A stretch of DNA of 57,227 nt from JACOZM01 sp035289385 (GCA_035289385.1 DATDXI010000031.1:1-57227); one strand, 5' to 3'. Positions 41,853-50,768 are shown, numbered from the stretch's first letter. Notes: a model not told the origin generated them from the sequence alone. A program made the numbers and translations.

Positions 41853-42563
41853 ATGAAACTTATCCTCAATAAAAAACCTAAAGATGTTACCATCATTGAA
41901 GGATTTCCGGGCTTTGGGCTCATTGGAACTATTGCCACAGAATTCTTGATGGAGCATCTTCAGACAGAAAAGATTGGCATCATTGAGATGGAGGAGATTC
42001 CTGCCATGATTGCCATCCATCAAAATAAAGTAATTGAGCCTATTTCTATCCACTATAACAAGCAATACAATATGGTTTTGATTCATGCCATCAATATTGG
42101 TAAAGATATGGGTTGGAAAGTAGCAGCAGTCATTGAGGATTTAGCAAAAGTGCTTCAAGCTAAAGAGATCATTTCATTAGAGGGTGTTGGCTCGCCGAAT
42201 CCGTCGACAGGAAGAAGAGTATTTTTTTACAGCAGCCGCAATGGGAAAGTGTCGCAGAAATTAACTGCAGCAGCACAGCCGTTGATGGAGGGCATTATCG
42301 TCGGTGTTACCGGTGCTTTGTTAGCGAAGCAAATATCAGTGCCTATAGTTGCCTTGTTTGCTGAAGCGAAGAGTAATCTCCCCGACAGCCAGGCGGCAGC
42401 AGAGATCATTAAGGCACTTGATGCTTATACCGGATTAAAAGTTGATCCCAAGCCGTTGCTAAAACAAGCAGAAATGTTTGAAAAGAAGTTGAAGTCACTC
42501 CTTCAGAAAAGTCAGGAAGCAGAAGAGATCCATGAGGATAAGAAGTTAAGTTACGTTGGATAA
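41853..42563 (+). CDS. PAC2-family (proteasome assembly chaperone-like) protein
   Basis: 236 residues. VTIIEGFPGFGLIGTIATEFLMEHL at the start, then AINIGKDMGWKVAAVIEDL, and EGIIVGVTGALLAKQ follow the PAC2/DUF75 pattern. A C-terminal coiled segment (KQAEMFEKKLKSLLQKSQEA) is common in archaeal members. A proteasome-related role is inferred from the eukaryotic namesake. An SD-like AGGTGAT lies six bases before the ATG, so this gene has a leader. TATA-like CTTAAAAAC near 41782. Confidence 0.88.
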   Translation: MKLILNKKPKDVTIIEGFPGFGLIGTIATEFLMEHLQTEKIGIIEMEEIPAMIAIHQNKVIEPISIHYNKQYNMVLIHAINIGKDMGWKVAAVIEDLAKVLQAKEIISLEGVGSPNPSTGRRVFFYSSRNGKVSQKLTAAAQPLMEGIIVGVTGALLAKQISVPIVALFAEAKSNLPDSQAAAEIIKALDAYTGLKVDPKPLLKQAEMFEKKLKSLLQKSQEAEEIHEDKKLSYVG

Positions 42564-42572
42564 GTGATTGAA

Positions 42573-42842
42573 ATGGCAAAAAAAGAGATTCAACTGCCTC
42601 CACAGAAGCCAGTAATCTCTCTTCCTGGAACAAAAACAATCTCTTATTTCCCAAAGAAGAGGCTTCTCTATGGTATTCTTCTCCTTGCCGTAGGAGTAGC
42701 AGATTATCTGCAGATAGGTCCAACTATCCCTAAGATAGTTCTTCATATTTTATTGGTTCTTTCAGGTATTTGGTTTCTTCTGCTATCGGTAGATTCGGCT
42801 TCTTCTAACCGACGGCGAGCATTGATGAAGAAGTATATTTGA
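42573..42842 (+). CDS. small two-helix membrane protein, 89 aa
   Basis: From ATG 42573 (a GTG nine bases earlier directly after the PAC2 stop is an alternative). Two hydrophobic segments LLYGILLLAVGVADYL and IVLHILLVLSGIWFLLL, basic ends. Ten bases after PAC2, so probably cotranscribed. No recognised family. Confidence 0.6.
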   Translation: MAKKEIQLPPQKPVISLPGTKTISYFPKKRLLYGILLLAVGVADYLQIGPTIPKIVLHILLVLSGIWFLLLSVDSASSNRRRALMKKYI

Positions 42843-43096
42843 TTATTTTTGATAGGCATACCCTATTTAATTTATGATTGTTGATTAAATTATTTAGTTT
42901 TAAATACTTTTAGTTTTAATCTGGTTTTTTGTTGGTTATACTAGTGTAATATTGTAGTTGAAGATTAAATGTTTTAGATTTTGATGATTTCAAACAAATA
43001 TATAGTTTACTTTTTAATAATAAATATTATCATAATAATTATTAATCTTTGCTTAAACATTTTATTAAAAGAAGGGTGAAAAAACTAACAAAAAGA
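42843..43096. other. very AT-rich spacer left of the recombinase gene
   Basis: Contains no gene. Holds TTGTTGATTAAA (42878-42889), whose exact inverted copy is at 44036-44047, and TAATCTTTGCTTAAA (43043-43057), whose exact direct copy is at 44161-44175. The repeats bracket the recombinase gene and its upstream region. Confidence 0.7.
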
Positions 43097-43717
43097 CTAC
43101 CCAAACACATTTCCTACCTTTTCTTGTAATTCTTTATCCATCTCGCTGATACTTTTCGTTCCATAGAGGTCCATCGTTGTCTTATAAGAAAGGTGTCCCA
43201 GCACCTTTTGTACCACTTCCAAGCTTAATCCTCGATCTTTTAATATTCGTGCACAGGAATGCCGTAAGATGTGGGGATTGATGTTCTTAAGCTCAGGAAT
43301 AGGGTTATGAAGCTGAGCGCGTTGTCCTGCTTGAGCCACGATTCTATTGATTTGAGTAGGAGTAATATGCCCCTGGTTATTTAAACTGGAGACTGCCGGG
43401 AAAAGATAGCCCGTTTTTGGATTATTGAGAACATATTGCATATAAATCTTGAGATCTTCAACGAGCTGGTCTGAAAACATAGTTGCTAACCTATCAATAT
43501 TCTTCTTTCCTAGAATCCTTATCTTATTCGTTATGAGATCAATATCCTCAATCTTTATTTTTGCCAGTTCAAACCGCCGCAAGCCACAGTATGCTAAAAG
43601 CTTGATGATAACCTTATCTCGTAATTTATCTGCATGTTTCACTAATTGTCGAATCTGTTCTTCAGAAAGATGAAACTGGCTCCTGCTATGTCCTTTCTTC
43701 ACCACTTTTTCATTCAT
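43097..43717 (-). CDS. tyrosine recombinase, catalytic domain only (XerA/integrase-like)
   Basis: 206 residues, shorter than XerC/D (about 300) because the N-terminal core-binding domain is nearly absent. Catalytic residues: Arg47 in YCGLRRFEL, HILRH with His149 and Arg152, LGHLS with His175, and nucleophile Tyr185 in TTMDLYG. All are present, so it should be active. Promoter AATATTTAAATA lies just upstream. It is flanked by AT-rich spacers with matching direct and inverted repeats, which suggests an integrated element or a dif-like resolution locus (inference). Confidence 0.9.
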   Translation of the reverse strand: MNEKVVKKGHSRSQFHLSEEQIRQLVKHADKLRDKVIIKLLAYCGLRRFELAKIKIEDIDLITNKIRILGKKNIDRLATMFSDQLVEDLKIYMQYVLNNPKTGYLFPAVSSLNNQGHITPTQINRIVAQAGQRAQLHNPIPELKNINPHILRHSCARILKDRGLSLEVVQKVLGHLSYKTTMDLYGTKSISEMDKELQEKVGNVFG

Positions 43718-44179
43718 AGGGGGTAGAAATGTAACAGATTATTTAAATATTACGTTTTTAGCATATTTTATTACTTTTTATGTAACATTCTGTATAAAGT
43801 GTTACGTAATGCGTCGGAGGTGATATTTTAGTGAAAATGGTAGGCGTCTTTGTTGCTGAATAGGGGGGGTTATTTTAGCGAAAAATACTAAATCTTTGCG
43901 GTAGAGAAATAAGGGGGGATATTTTGAGGTGAAGCTTTTTTCAAGAAAGAAAGATTTGGTCGCCCAAGGATCACAGTAGTTAGAACAGGTTGATTATTAT
44001 AACATTACGGAGATACTTCCCCTTGTTCTAAAATGTTTAATCAACAATTGTATGTTTAGATTATAAAAATAATAACTGTTGATTGCTTGTTTTATCTTAC
44101 TCTATTATCTTTTATCTATTAAAACTAATTTTAAATGAAATATTATATTTTATAAACTACTAATCTTTGCTTAAATCTT
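43718..44179. other. 462-bp gene-free region with G-rich direct repeats and inverted repeats
   Basis: No coding frame found. GTAACA occurs near 43733 and 43783, with TGTTAC close behind (an inverted pair). Three G-rich units each lead into a TATTTT core: at 43824-43831, 43871-43878 and 43920-43927, spaced 47 and 49 bp. TTAGAACA (43980-43987) pairs with TGTTCTAA (44024-44031). Copies of the flank repeats lie at 44036-44047 and 44161-44175. Looks like an origin, partition or attachment region, but no initiator gene is next to it. Confidence 0.55.
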
Positions 44180-44941
44180 CTATGTCTGTTGATGTGCTGC
44201 TTCTCTAGCTCTTCGTTGCAGGTTTACTTCCCATTTTTCTGCTCGGGGATTATCTGATTCTTGTTGTGTGAAGTAAAATCCCTGCGTTCTCCAGGAAATG
44301 AGTCTTTTCGTAGTATGGTCTAGGCATTCGATAGCGCTAAGCAGTCTTTCAACAACACTTAAGTCATAAGTAACCAAGGCAACTCTCCCACTCGTGTTGC
44401 TGTGATCTAGGGCATATCCTAATGTGGCAGCAACTAAGCTTTGATCAATATCATCATTTCCAAAAACTTCCCCATAGGGTAAATCCTGATCGATAAAATA
44501 AGCTGCAGTTACATTGGTGATATCCATAAGTGCATTGATTGCGTTTATAACATTAGGATCCATTCCCTTTCTTAGAACCAATGGATTAAACATCTTTGTT
44601 TTCCCATCGGCCATTTTTGTTTTACTGGGGAAATAGCCAGTAACTTCTTCAAAGAACTCTGCGCATCTTTTGCTTAATGCAGCGTAAAATCTGCGATGCT
44701 CTAAAAGAACACCAATAGTAGTGTGAACATTTTCTGCGCTTAATAGCTGTTGGAGCTCTTCTGCTCTTCGAAGATAATCTTCCAAGCGATCAAGATGTGG
44801 TGCTAAGTCACTTGCTGTTTCTATTTGCTGTAAGTCTCTGTGGAGATATCTCATGCCAGGAACAGAACTTAGAACATTATTGTCTATCAGCACGTGATCA
44901 TATCGTTCAACAATTTGAAGAAGAGTATAACCTGAATCCAT
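44180..44941 (-). CDS. PIN-like domain protein, 253 aa
   Basis: YDHVLIDNNVLSSV places an aspartate (Asp20) as in PIN nucleases. GNDDIDQSLVAATLGYAL gives the acidic cluster in the third motif, and RVALVTYDLSVVERLL the fourth. A helical insertion lies between. The assignment is by motif order only. Its neighbour upstream is an HTH protein, a pairing seen in toxin-antitoxin or defence loci, but no clear antitoxin is visible. No membrane segment. Confidence 0.5.
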   Translation of the reverse strand: MDSGYTLLQIVERYDHVLIDNNVLSSVPGMRYLHRDLQQIETASDLAPHLDRLEDYLRRAEELQQLLSAENVHTTIGVLLEHRRFYAALSKRCAEFFEEVTGYFPSKTKMADGKTKMFNPLVLRKGMDPNVINAINALMDITNVTAAYFIDQDLPYGEVFGNDDIDQSLVAATLGYALDHSNTSGRVALVTYDLSVVERLLSAIECLDHTTKRLISWRTQGFYFTQQESDNPRAEKWEVNLQRRAREAAHQQT

Positions 44942-45010
44942 AATAAGAGTTATTTAGAATCCATTTAAAAGATTACCTCTTTTTGAGTCTATATATAGAT
45001 TCTGCTAACT

Positions 45011-45427
45011 TCAAATAAAGCTCTTCAAGCTCAAGTTAACGATGTTTTCCTTCGCCTGCAAATCCTTAAAATCTTTGTTCAAGGCAAAGAAGAATTGCCC
45101 GTTGCAGAATGATCTTTGCAGAGGAACGCTTTTATTTACTAACGAAGAGATATTCTCTTTTGCTGTCACCAGATCTATCCTGCTCTTTTGAGCTACTTCT
45201 TCAAACGTAAGAGCATGCTCTTCAGTGTATAACACTAAAAATATCTTTTTTTCTGTTGTGGTCAACGGCTCGATACTTAATCTTTCAGCAGAGAGATCTT
45301 GATTGAGCTGAAGGCGGTCTAACCGTTCTGATAATCTGTCTACTTTTTTCTCTACATCGTTGAGGTAATCAAATAGTACCTGGATTTCTCCGGTGTTATC
45401 ATTGATGGAGGAGAGATGTTCTTCCAA
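45011..45427 (-). CDS. coiled-coil plus winged-helix protein, 138 aa
   Basis: Begins at a TTG (45427); the frame is open upstream without an ATG. The N-terminus is a coiled coil (LFDYLNDVEKKVDRLSERLD, residues 19-38), followed by a winged helix (LTTTEKKIFLVLYTEEHAL and TFEEVAQKSRIDLVTAKENI). The wing is FCNGQFFFALN. This resembles archaeal regulators of the MarR/ArsR-like type. The target is unknown. A separate AT-rich 284-bp spacer follows with no gene that I can see. Confidence 0.65.
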   Translation of the reverse strand: MEEHLSSINDNTGEIQVLFDYLNDVEKKVDRLSERLDRLQLNQDLSAERLSIEPLTTTEKKIFLVLYTEEHALTFEEVAQKSRIDLVTAKENISSLVNKSVPLQRSFCNGQFFFALNKDFKDLQAKENIVNLSLKSFI

Positions 45428-45711
45428 AATCTTTTTTATGCTGTCAAAACTTTCGTGAACGATAGTGCATCACCTGCTCTCTATTTTTTGAAATAGTACA
45501 TCTCAAGGATAACGCAACTTACCGACGACAAAACACCGGCTGAGCTGCCTTTCTCCTTGCTAATTTCTACCACAACCCCTGCTTTTTGGAAAACTTTTCG
45601 CCTTTATATAGATTTCTATTTTGTGGATTCTTATGAGGAAAAGACATAAATAGGATCGTTCTTTTTTAGGAAGGTATTAGTATATATTTGTGCGATGATT
45701 GGTGAAAAGAG

Positions 45712-46179
45712 ATGACTAAAATTTCAGCTATCGATCAATTTGCAGATATGGTTAATAGATATATCAAGAAGGATATTCGAAATATTCGCTCAAAGATATC
45801 AGCATTCTATGATGTTATGGGAAAAGCCAAGGAAAAAGATGTAACTCACATGAGAAATGAGCTTTCTGCTTTTGTGTTGCTGTCCAAAAATAATCTCCTT
45901 GCGCATTTAGTAAGCATTGAAGCGGAGTTTCCTGTGTTTCCAAACCATCTTAAAGAAACGTATGAATTGGAGGTTGTCCACTGGGAACTTGTTCAGCGAG
46001 AAGTCGATAAGCTAAACTATTCCCTTGCTAAAAAAACAAGAAATGCTACCGATTTTCTACGTGCTGTTTGCGCTAGGATAGAGCCGTTGATCAGCCAAAC
46101 GGAAGATGAATATATTCAACTGAAGGAATTATTACATGATTGGGAAAATGATATGAAAAACCTTCGTTCTGCATCCTAG
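45712..46179 (+). CDS. helical hypothetical protein, 155 aa
   Basis: Starts MTKISAIDQFADMVNRYIKK. Entirely helical with long charged stretches (ETYELEVVHWELVQREVDKL), likely a helical bundle. No membrane segment or motif. TATA-like GTATATATTT lies about 32 bases before the ATG. It is the first of three unknown genes in the same direction, each with its own promoter. Confidence 0.6.
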   Translation: MTKISAIDQFADMVNRYIKKDIRNIRSKISAFYDVMGKAKEKDVTHMRNELSAFVLLSKNNLLAHLVSIEAEFPVFPNHLKETYELEVVHWELVQREVDKLNYSLAKKTRNATDFLRAVCARIEPLISQTEDEYIQLKELLHDWENDMKNLRSAS

Positions 46180-46245
46180 TTATTACTTCTAAGTAACATT
46201 TATAAACTACACCTCTTTCAAGCACGTTGAGGTTAATCCTTATCG

Positions 46246-46770
46246 ATGGCTATACCACTATTTCCTGAAACAAGCATTGGGTTACTGGAATTGGTAGATA
46301 GAGGTTTTGAGATAGGTAGGCCAAGGCATTTAGGTATCACTATGGTTCGTGGTCCAAAAGACCATCTTCGTTCTTCAGAGTTAGGTTCTATTGATGTTTA
46401 TGCTGTGCGTTTTGATTATGCGTTGTTGGTTTCTGGTGAGATCTCCTGTATTTTGTCAGCAAGAGATCCTGATGTAACTGGTGTAGTAGCTTATTCTCGA
46501 AGACATGACCCTCATTTTCGAAATCCTTCGCTGCAGCGCTATAACGAGGAAGTTGGTGAACGCTTAGCTGATTGCGCTCTTGATCATTGGCTTGAACGAA
46601 GCAGAGGTGATGCGGCAAATACCAATGTTGAGGGGGTATTTGGAGTACATGTTTATTCTCGGTTATCTCGGGGGAGGATGGCGCTTGTTCTACTGGCTGA
46701 TTCTGATGAAAGAAAAGATAGAATCGTTTCACCCTCAGAAGTACAATACCGTGTTCTGAGCGGGAGATGA
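46246..46770 (+). CDS. hypothetical protein, 174 aa
   Basis: Starts MAIPLFPETSIGLLELVDRG. Mixed alpha/beta soluble protein (IDVYAVRFDYALLVSGEISC, FGVHVYSRLSRGRMALVLLA). I do not recognise the family. TATA-like ATTTATAAAC about 45 bases before the ATG. Possible partner of the helical proteins on both sides. Confidence 0.55.
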   Translation: MAIPLFPETSIGLLELVDRGFEIGRPRHLGITMVRGPKDHLRSSELGSIDVYAVRFDYALLVSGEISCILSARDPDVTGVVAYSRRHDPHFRNPSLQRYNEEVGERLADCALDHWLERSRGDAANTNVEGVFGVHVYSRLSRGRMALVLLADSDERKDRIVSPSEVQYRVLSGR

Positions 46771-46846
46771 ATCATGTTTCCATTGCAAGGAGTAGGAATT
46801 CAGACCCAACAAACAATTTAAATAGATTTAGAGATTCTTTTTGGAT

Positions 46847-47656
46847 ATGGTGAATGTTGAAGTAGGTATGTTAAGTCATAAAGAGCATGATAAGGCTTTT
46901 CGAGGCATTGAGGGGGTTATTGACTTGCTTCATCATGAAAAAGATAGATTAACTTCACTAACCGCTTTTACCGACAGAAAAATAATTTTCTTATTGGAAG
47001 GAACAGGCCTTTTTCATGATAACTTTGTAAATACTATAGGGCAGCTCAATGATTTTTTGCAGCAGCTTTCTGAAGCAACAACTTTTGAAAACTTTGCTGC
47101 CACCAATAGTGGTATACGCCGTTGCATCGAAAAGATAGAGACGATGATGAGGGCAGCTTATGATTTTATTACCAAAGCATTAGCTTGGACAGCACAACTT
47201 TTAGAAGATGAGCATAGGATCAGATTATTGGTTGCTGATTATTATCATAAGGGGAGGATAAGTGGATTGACTGATGAAGAAGAAGCAGAGATGGCTCGAG
47301 TTGCGGAACTTATTAGTAAGGACATTCAAAATTTATCTTTAGCATTACAGCGTCTGCAGCAGCTGTTTATCATAGGTAGAGGAAAAAAAGGGCTTCTACC
47401 CGTTCTTCTCGCATTATTAAAGGAGTATAATCCATCAAAAGGATATGACCGAAATTTTACCATTAAGTTTCGCCAGCAAGTTCGGGATATAGCAGAACGT
47501 ATGAACAGATTGAAGATAGGTGTCATCAATATCGAAAGGCATCTTGCAAAAGAAGAGCATACTATTGAAAATGCCTTATCTGTCCGCGAACAATTTCTCC
47601 ACCAGCTCGTGGGTAAGAAAATTATTGTAGAAGAGAGGGCAAGAAGGAGTGCTTAG
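46847..47656 (+). CDS. helical hypothetical protein, 269 aa
   Basis: From ATG 46847, with TATA-like CAATTTAAATAG about 32 bases before it; a TTG two codons earlier is possible. All helical, with regions such as NFVNTIGQLNDFLQQLSEAT and RIRLLVADYYHKGRISGLTD, and a basic tail. Similar in style to the 155-aa protein at 45712. No family recognised. Confidence 0.6.
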   Translation: MVNVEVGMLSHKEHDKAFRGIEGVIDLLHHEKDRLTSLTAFTDRKIIFLLEGTGLFHDNFVNTIGQLNDFLQQLSEATTFENFAATNSGIRRCIEKIETMMRAAYDFITKALAWTAQLLEDEHRIRLLVADYYHKGRISGLTDEEEAEMARVAELISKDIQNLSLALQRLQQLFIIGRGKKGLLPVLLALLKEYNPSKGYDRNFTIKFRQQVRDIAERMNRLKIGVINIERHLAKEEHTIENALSVREQFLHQLVGKKIIVEERARRSA

Positions 47657-47680
47657 GGGGTTATCGTGCATGAGGAAGAA

Positions 47681-47712
47681 TTCTCTTTCTAAATAGTTCT
47701 CTTTCTAAATAG
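47681..47712. repeat. 16-bp perfect tandem duplication
   Basis: TTCTCTTTCTAAATAG is present twice in a row (47681-47696, 47697-47712), upstream of the HAD gene promoter (TATA ATTATAAATA at 47735-47744). Confidence 0.9.
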
Positions 47713-47764
47713 TAGTGTAAATAGTACAATAACTATTATAAATAGGAATATTTGCTGATCATTT

Positions 47765-48610
47765 ATGGGTATAGAATTGGTTGTTCTGGATTGGGATGGA
47801 ACAGTAACAAAAGTAGATGAAGAAGCTGGTCCTGCGGTTGATGGTTGGAGAGAAGATGTTGGTGTTGAATTGAAACTTTCTACCTTTGAAATTGAAAGAA
47901 GATGGTCAGCAGCACAAGCTACAATAGAAGCGCATCCAGGCAAATATGGATGGTACTTTGGTAAAGAGAAGCGAATCGTTGCTCCTGCTTATGCTGATCC
48001 CCTTATCATGGCTAGAACGATCACGGAATTATTATTTGATGAAGCAGGAGTTCTTATGAATAGAGAAGAAAGAGAAGAGATTTTACAGAACAGATTCTTT
48101 TTGGGAAATTATCCTAAAATGCTTACTGTTTTTAAGGAAGATGCTGATACCTTTTTGACAGAACTTCGTGCAAGATATGATGTTGTTATTGTAACAAATT
48201 CTGGAACGGAGGGAGTCGCAAAGAAGGTTGCACAATTGCCAACAGATCATTCGGCTCTTCGAATTCATGGAGATGCTAAAAAATACGTTCTGGATTTAGA
48301 ATGGAAAGATGTTCCTGAAAGTGTTGAAAGAGCAGGTTATGGAAGACCATTGTTTTTACAAAGGAAGCAGTATAATGATGTTCTTTTACGATTGATGGGT
48401 GAAAGAGGTTTGAATCCAAGACAAGTTGCCGTTGTAGGAGATATTTATGAACTGGATTTATTGGTGCCGGAACATTTAGGTATGAATATTGTCTTAACAC
48501 CTCGTGCAAGCACGCCTCAATTTGAGGTTAATGCGGTGAGAACATCTTCTTTTGGGTACGTTACACAAACATTGAGAGAAGCACTTCCGCATCTAGAATC
48601 TTGCCGATGA
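47765..48610 (+). CDS. HAD-family hydrolase
   Basis: 281 residues. Motif I VVLDWDGTVTKVD (nucleophile Asp9, acid Asp11), motif II VVIVTNSG, and motif IV VAVVGDIYELDL followed by HLGMNIVL. It is a phosphatase-type HAD with a large cap between motifs I and II. The substrate cannot be told. A TATA box 30 bases upstream gives a leaderless start. Confidence 0.85.
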   Translation: MGIELVVLDWDGTVTKVDEEAGPAVDGWREDVGVELKLSTFEIERRWSAAQATIEAHPGKYGWYFGKEKRIVAPAYADPLIMARTITELLFDEAGVLMNREEREEILQNRFFLGNYPKMLTVFKEDADTFLTELRARYDVVIVTNSGTEGVAKKVAQLPTDHSALRIHGDAKKYVLDLEWKDVPESVERAGYGRPLFLQRKQYNDVLLRLMGERGLNPRQVAVVGDIYELDLLVPEHLGMNIVLTPRASTPQFEVNAVRTSSFGYVTQTLREALPHLESCR

Positions 48611-48716
48611 GAAGCGGGATTTCTTGGAGGTATACTCTAGTTTATCAGCTGATTTTTCTAAGGCTATATTTAATAAATGATTCTCTATTTACTGTTATAA
48701 CCCATTCATCGTCCCC

Positions 48717-49346
48717 ATGATACAATCAAAAAAATCGTTAGAGCTGGAGTTAAGCAAGCTAAAGGTCTTTGAAAAGCCATCTCTTCAGCTGGAACAATAT
48801 GCCACCCCTAGTCATATCGCTGCAGATTGGATCTGGATCATGGCCATGAGGGGAGAAGTTATGGGAAGAACCATCCTTGATGCAGCTGCCGGTCCGGGAA
48901 TTTTAGGCCTGGGATTATTGTTGATGGGTGCTAAAAAAGTGTATTTTGTTGACAAAGATCCAGTAATTTTACAGGTTTGTAGTGATAATTACCATCAAAT
49001 TAAAGAGGAATATGAAGTTGGAGAAGCAGAGTTTATTACGTCAGACATCAGCTTGTTCGATGAGCATGTTGATCTTGTCGTGCAGAATCCGCCATTTGGC
49101 ACGAAAGATGAGCATATCGACAAACTCTTTTTAGAAAAAGCATTTGTTGCTGCACCATTAGTGTATAGTATGCATAAATTCTCTACAAAACAATTTGTGG
49201 AAGCGATCAGTAAGGATTATGGATTTATGATTACGGGAGTCTGGCGTTATGAATTTCCGATCAAAGCGCAGTTTTCTTTTCATAAGAAGCTGGTAAGGAA
49301 TATTGATGTGGGATTGTGGAGAATGGAAAAGAAGGTACGTATTTAG
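48717..49346 (+). CDS. METTL5-like RNA methyltransferase
   Basis: 209 residues. LEQYATPSHIAADWI near residue 25 and the catalytic NPPFGTK (124-130) are the METTL5/rRNA N6-adenine methylase signature; the SAM loop is ILDAAAGPGILGLGLL. In eukaryotes METTL5 modifies small-subunit rRNA, so an rRNA m6A role is likely. The C-terminal residues Val-Arg-Ile-stop come from element E3. Removing E3 and one target copy restores Lys-Ile-Ile-stop at the same position, so the protein is unaltered in length. Confidence 0.9.
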   Translation: MIQSKKSLELELSKLKVFEKPSLQLEQYATPSHIAADWIWIMAMRGEVMGRTILDAAAGPGILGLGLLLMGAKKVYFVDKDPVILQVCSDNYHQIKEEYEVGEAEFITSDISLFDEHVDLVVQNPPFGTKDEHIDKLFLEKAFVAAPLVYSMHKFSTKQFVEAISKDYGFMITGVWRYEFPIKAQFSFHKKLVRNIDVGLWRMEKKVRI

Positions 49347-49579
49347 TTTGGTTGAAAATAGTGGCAAGGTCAAGAGGTAAAATCCATAAAGAGCTTCGTA
49401 AGATCATAAAAATCTAGAGATTTTTAGGATGCAGAAATCAGAGAGATTTCTTGCATAAGTCTAGTTGCGAGGCTTTACGCTTAAACAGATAGTTATCATA
49501 TGGTTCTTAATGAAAGCCTCACTGGATTTTACGACCTGCCACTATTTTCTTTTATCGAACTAAATACGTACAAAAGAAA
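49327..49579 (-). mobile_element. E3, structured inverted-repeat element, inverted relative to the others
   Basis: The element spans 49335-49571 (237 bp). Flanks AAAAGAAG (49327-49334) and AAAAGAAA (49572-49579) are a target duplication with one mismatch. The long asymmetric arm (with the GTCAAGAGG bulge) is on the left, so it is reversed compared with E1, E2, E4 and E5. Inner stem GCGAGGC (49467-49473) pairs with GCCTCAC (49516-49522) with one G-U. Like E4 it carries two extra hairpins. Its left terminal repeat provides the last codons of the methylase gene. Confidence 0.92.
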
Positions 49580-49586
49580 AAATAAT

Positions 49587-50189
49587 TTAGATTGATCTGC
49601 CGATCCATAAGACAACAAGTATCCCTAACGTATTCAACAGGTAAGATATCACGGAGAAATACTTTGTGGAAATTGTTCTAGAAGCAGCCAATAAAGAAAC
49701 GCCGATCTCATCAGGCAAAGGAGAAGCGATAATAAATCCGGCAAAGACCGTCAGAAGATATTTTTTAAATACGGTTGGAAGATGATTATTCCAGCGTTGC
49801 ATTGCCTGTATCGCTTTCTCTTGAGATAATTTTTTTATTTCGTCTGCGGAAGTATATCGTATATATCTAAAGATGATTAAGTCTCCTAACAATGCACCAA
49901 AGCCGGCTAGAGAAGCGGCTAAAAAAATATGTTGTTCTTTTCCCAGAATCAATAACAAAGCTGTTGCTGGAGCAGCAGTAAAGCCATAAGCAAAGAATAT
50001 TCCTGCCAGGAAAGTTCCTAAATATCCTAACGCTGATAGCAGATCATGAACAACAGATACATTACTGCCAATCAATAGAACGTAAGCAACGATGAAGGTG
50101 AAGAGTAGGAACAGTAGTTTAGGATATTTTATTCTACGATGCTTTCTCTTTGTCATAATTTTCATTGCAGCCATAGCATCTAACCCCAT
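49587..50189 (-). CDS. DedA/VTT-like membrane protein
   Basis: 200 residues with five or six hydrophobic segments. A basic N-terminus (KIMTKRKHRRIKYPK) precedes the first helix. The central part GAL LGDLIIFRYIRY with later FAGFIIASPLPDEIGVSLLAA resembles the VTT (SNARE-associated/DedA) domain. Its start overlaps the msrA stop by 10 bases, and ATGs at 50174 and 50165 are alternatives. Lipid scrambling or transport is the usual proposal for such proteins. Its stop is 8 bases from the E3 target duplication. Confidence 0.65.
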   Translation of the reverse strand: MGLDAMAAMKIMTKRKHRRIKYPKLLFLLFTFIVAYVLLIGSNVSVVHDLLSALGYLGTFLAGIFFAYGFTAAPATALLLILGKEQHIFLAASLAGFGALLGDLIIFRYIRYTSADEIKKLSQEKAIQAMQRWNNHLPTVFKKYLLTVFAGFIIASPLPDEIGVSLLAASRTISTKYFSVISYLLNTLGILVVLWIGRSI

Positions 50190-50740
50190 ACCTTCTTCTT
50201 GAACTGCACTCTTCCTGAACCGGCTTCATACGCTTTATAGTGAGTGGGATTTTTCTTATAAAACTGTTGATGAAAGCTTTCTGCTTTCCAAAACTTCTTT
50301 AAGGGTATAATCTCCGTGACGATAGGTTTATCAAATTTTTTTGATTTCTCTAGCTTCCTCTTTGAAGCTTCAGCGATCTTTTTCTCCTCATCATTCTGGT
50401 AGAAAATAGCCGTATTATATGATTTGCCACGATCAGCAAACTGGCCCCCATTATCTGTCGGATCGATCTGTTTCCAGAAATGCTCGACTAAATGGGAATA
50501 GCTAACTATCACTGCGTCATACTGCACTTCAATCGCTTCACGGTGTTCTGTCTTACCATAGGTAACATCTTCATAGCTTGGATTAAGCTCATCACCACCA
50601 CAATATCCTGGCAGAACATTCTTGACACCTTCCAAATTTGCAAACGCCGGCTCCATGCACCAAAAACAGCCACCAGCAAAATAGGCTTTATTTAGTTTAT
50701 GTTCTTTGTCTACTTTATGTTTTTTATCCATGGCTACCAT
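50180..50740 (-). CDS. msrA: peptide methionine sulfoxide reductase A
   Basis: 186 residues from ATG 50740 (50731 and 50764 also possible). Repairs oxidised methionine in proteins. Catalytic cysteine in AYFAGGCFWCMEPAF; further family motifs GYCGGDELNPSYEDV, HREAIEVQYD and DPTDNGGQFADRGKSYNTAIF. The start choice rests on a TATA-like AAAACTTT...AGCTTTTTAAAC that is shared with the divergent radical SAM gene. Adds to the oxidative-stress genes at 23-27 kb. Confidence 0.95.
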   Translation of the reverse strand: MVAMDKKHKVDKEHKLNKAYFAGGCFWCMEPAFANLEGVKNVLPGYCGGDELNPSYEDVTYGKTEHREAIEVQYDAVIVSYSHLVEHFWKQIDPTDNGGQFADRGKSYNTAIFYQNDEEKKIAEASKRKLEKSKKFDKPIVTEIIPLKKFWKAESFHQQFYKKNPTHYKAYEAGSGRVQFKKKVWG

Positions 50741-50768
50741 GTATTCGTTTACAAAGGATATCAAGAAA

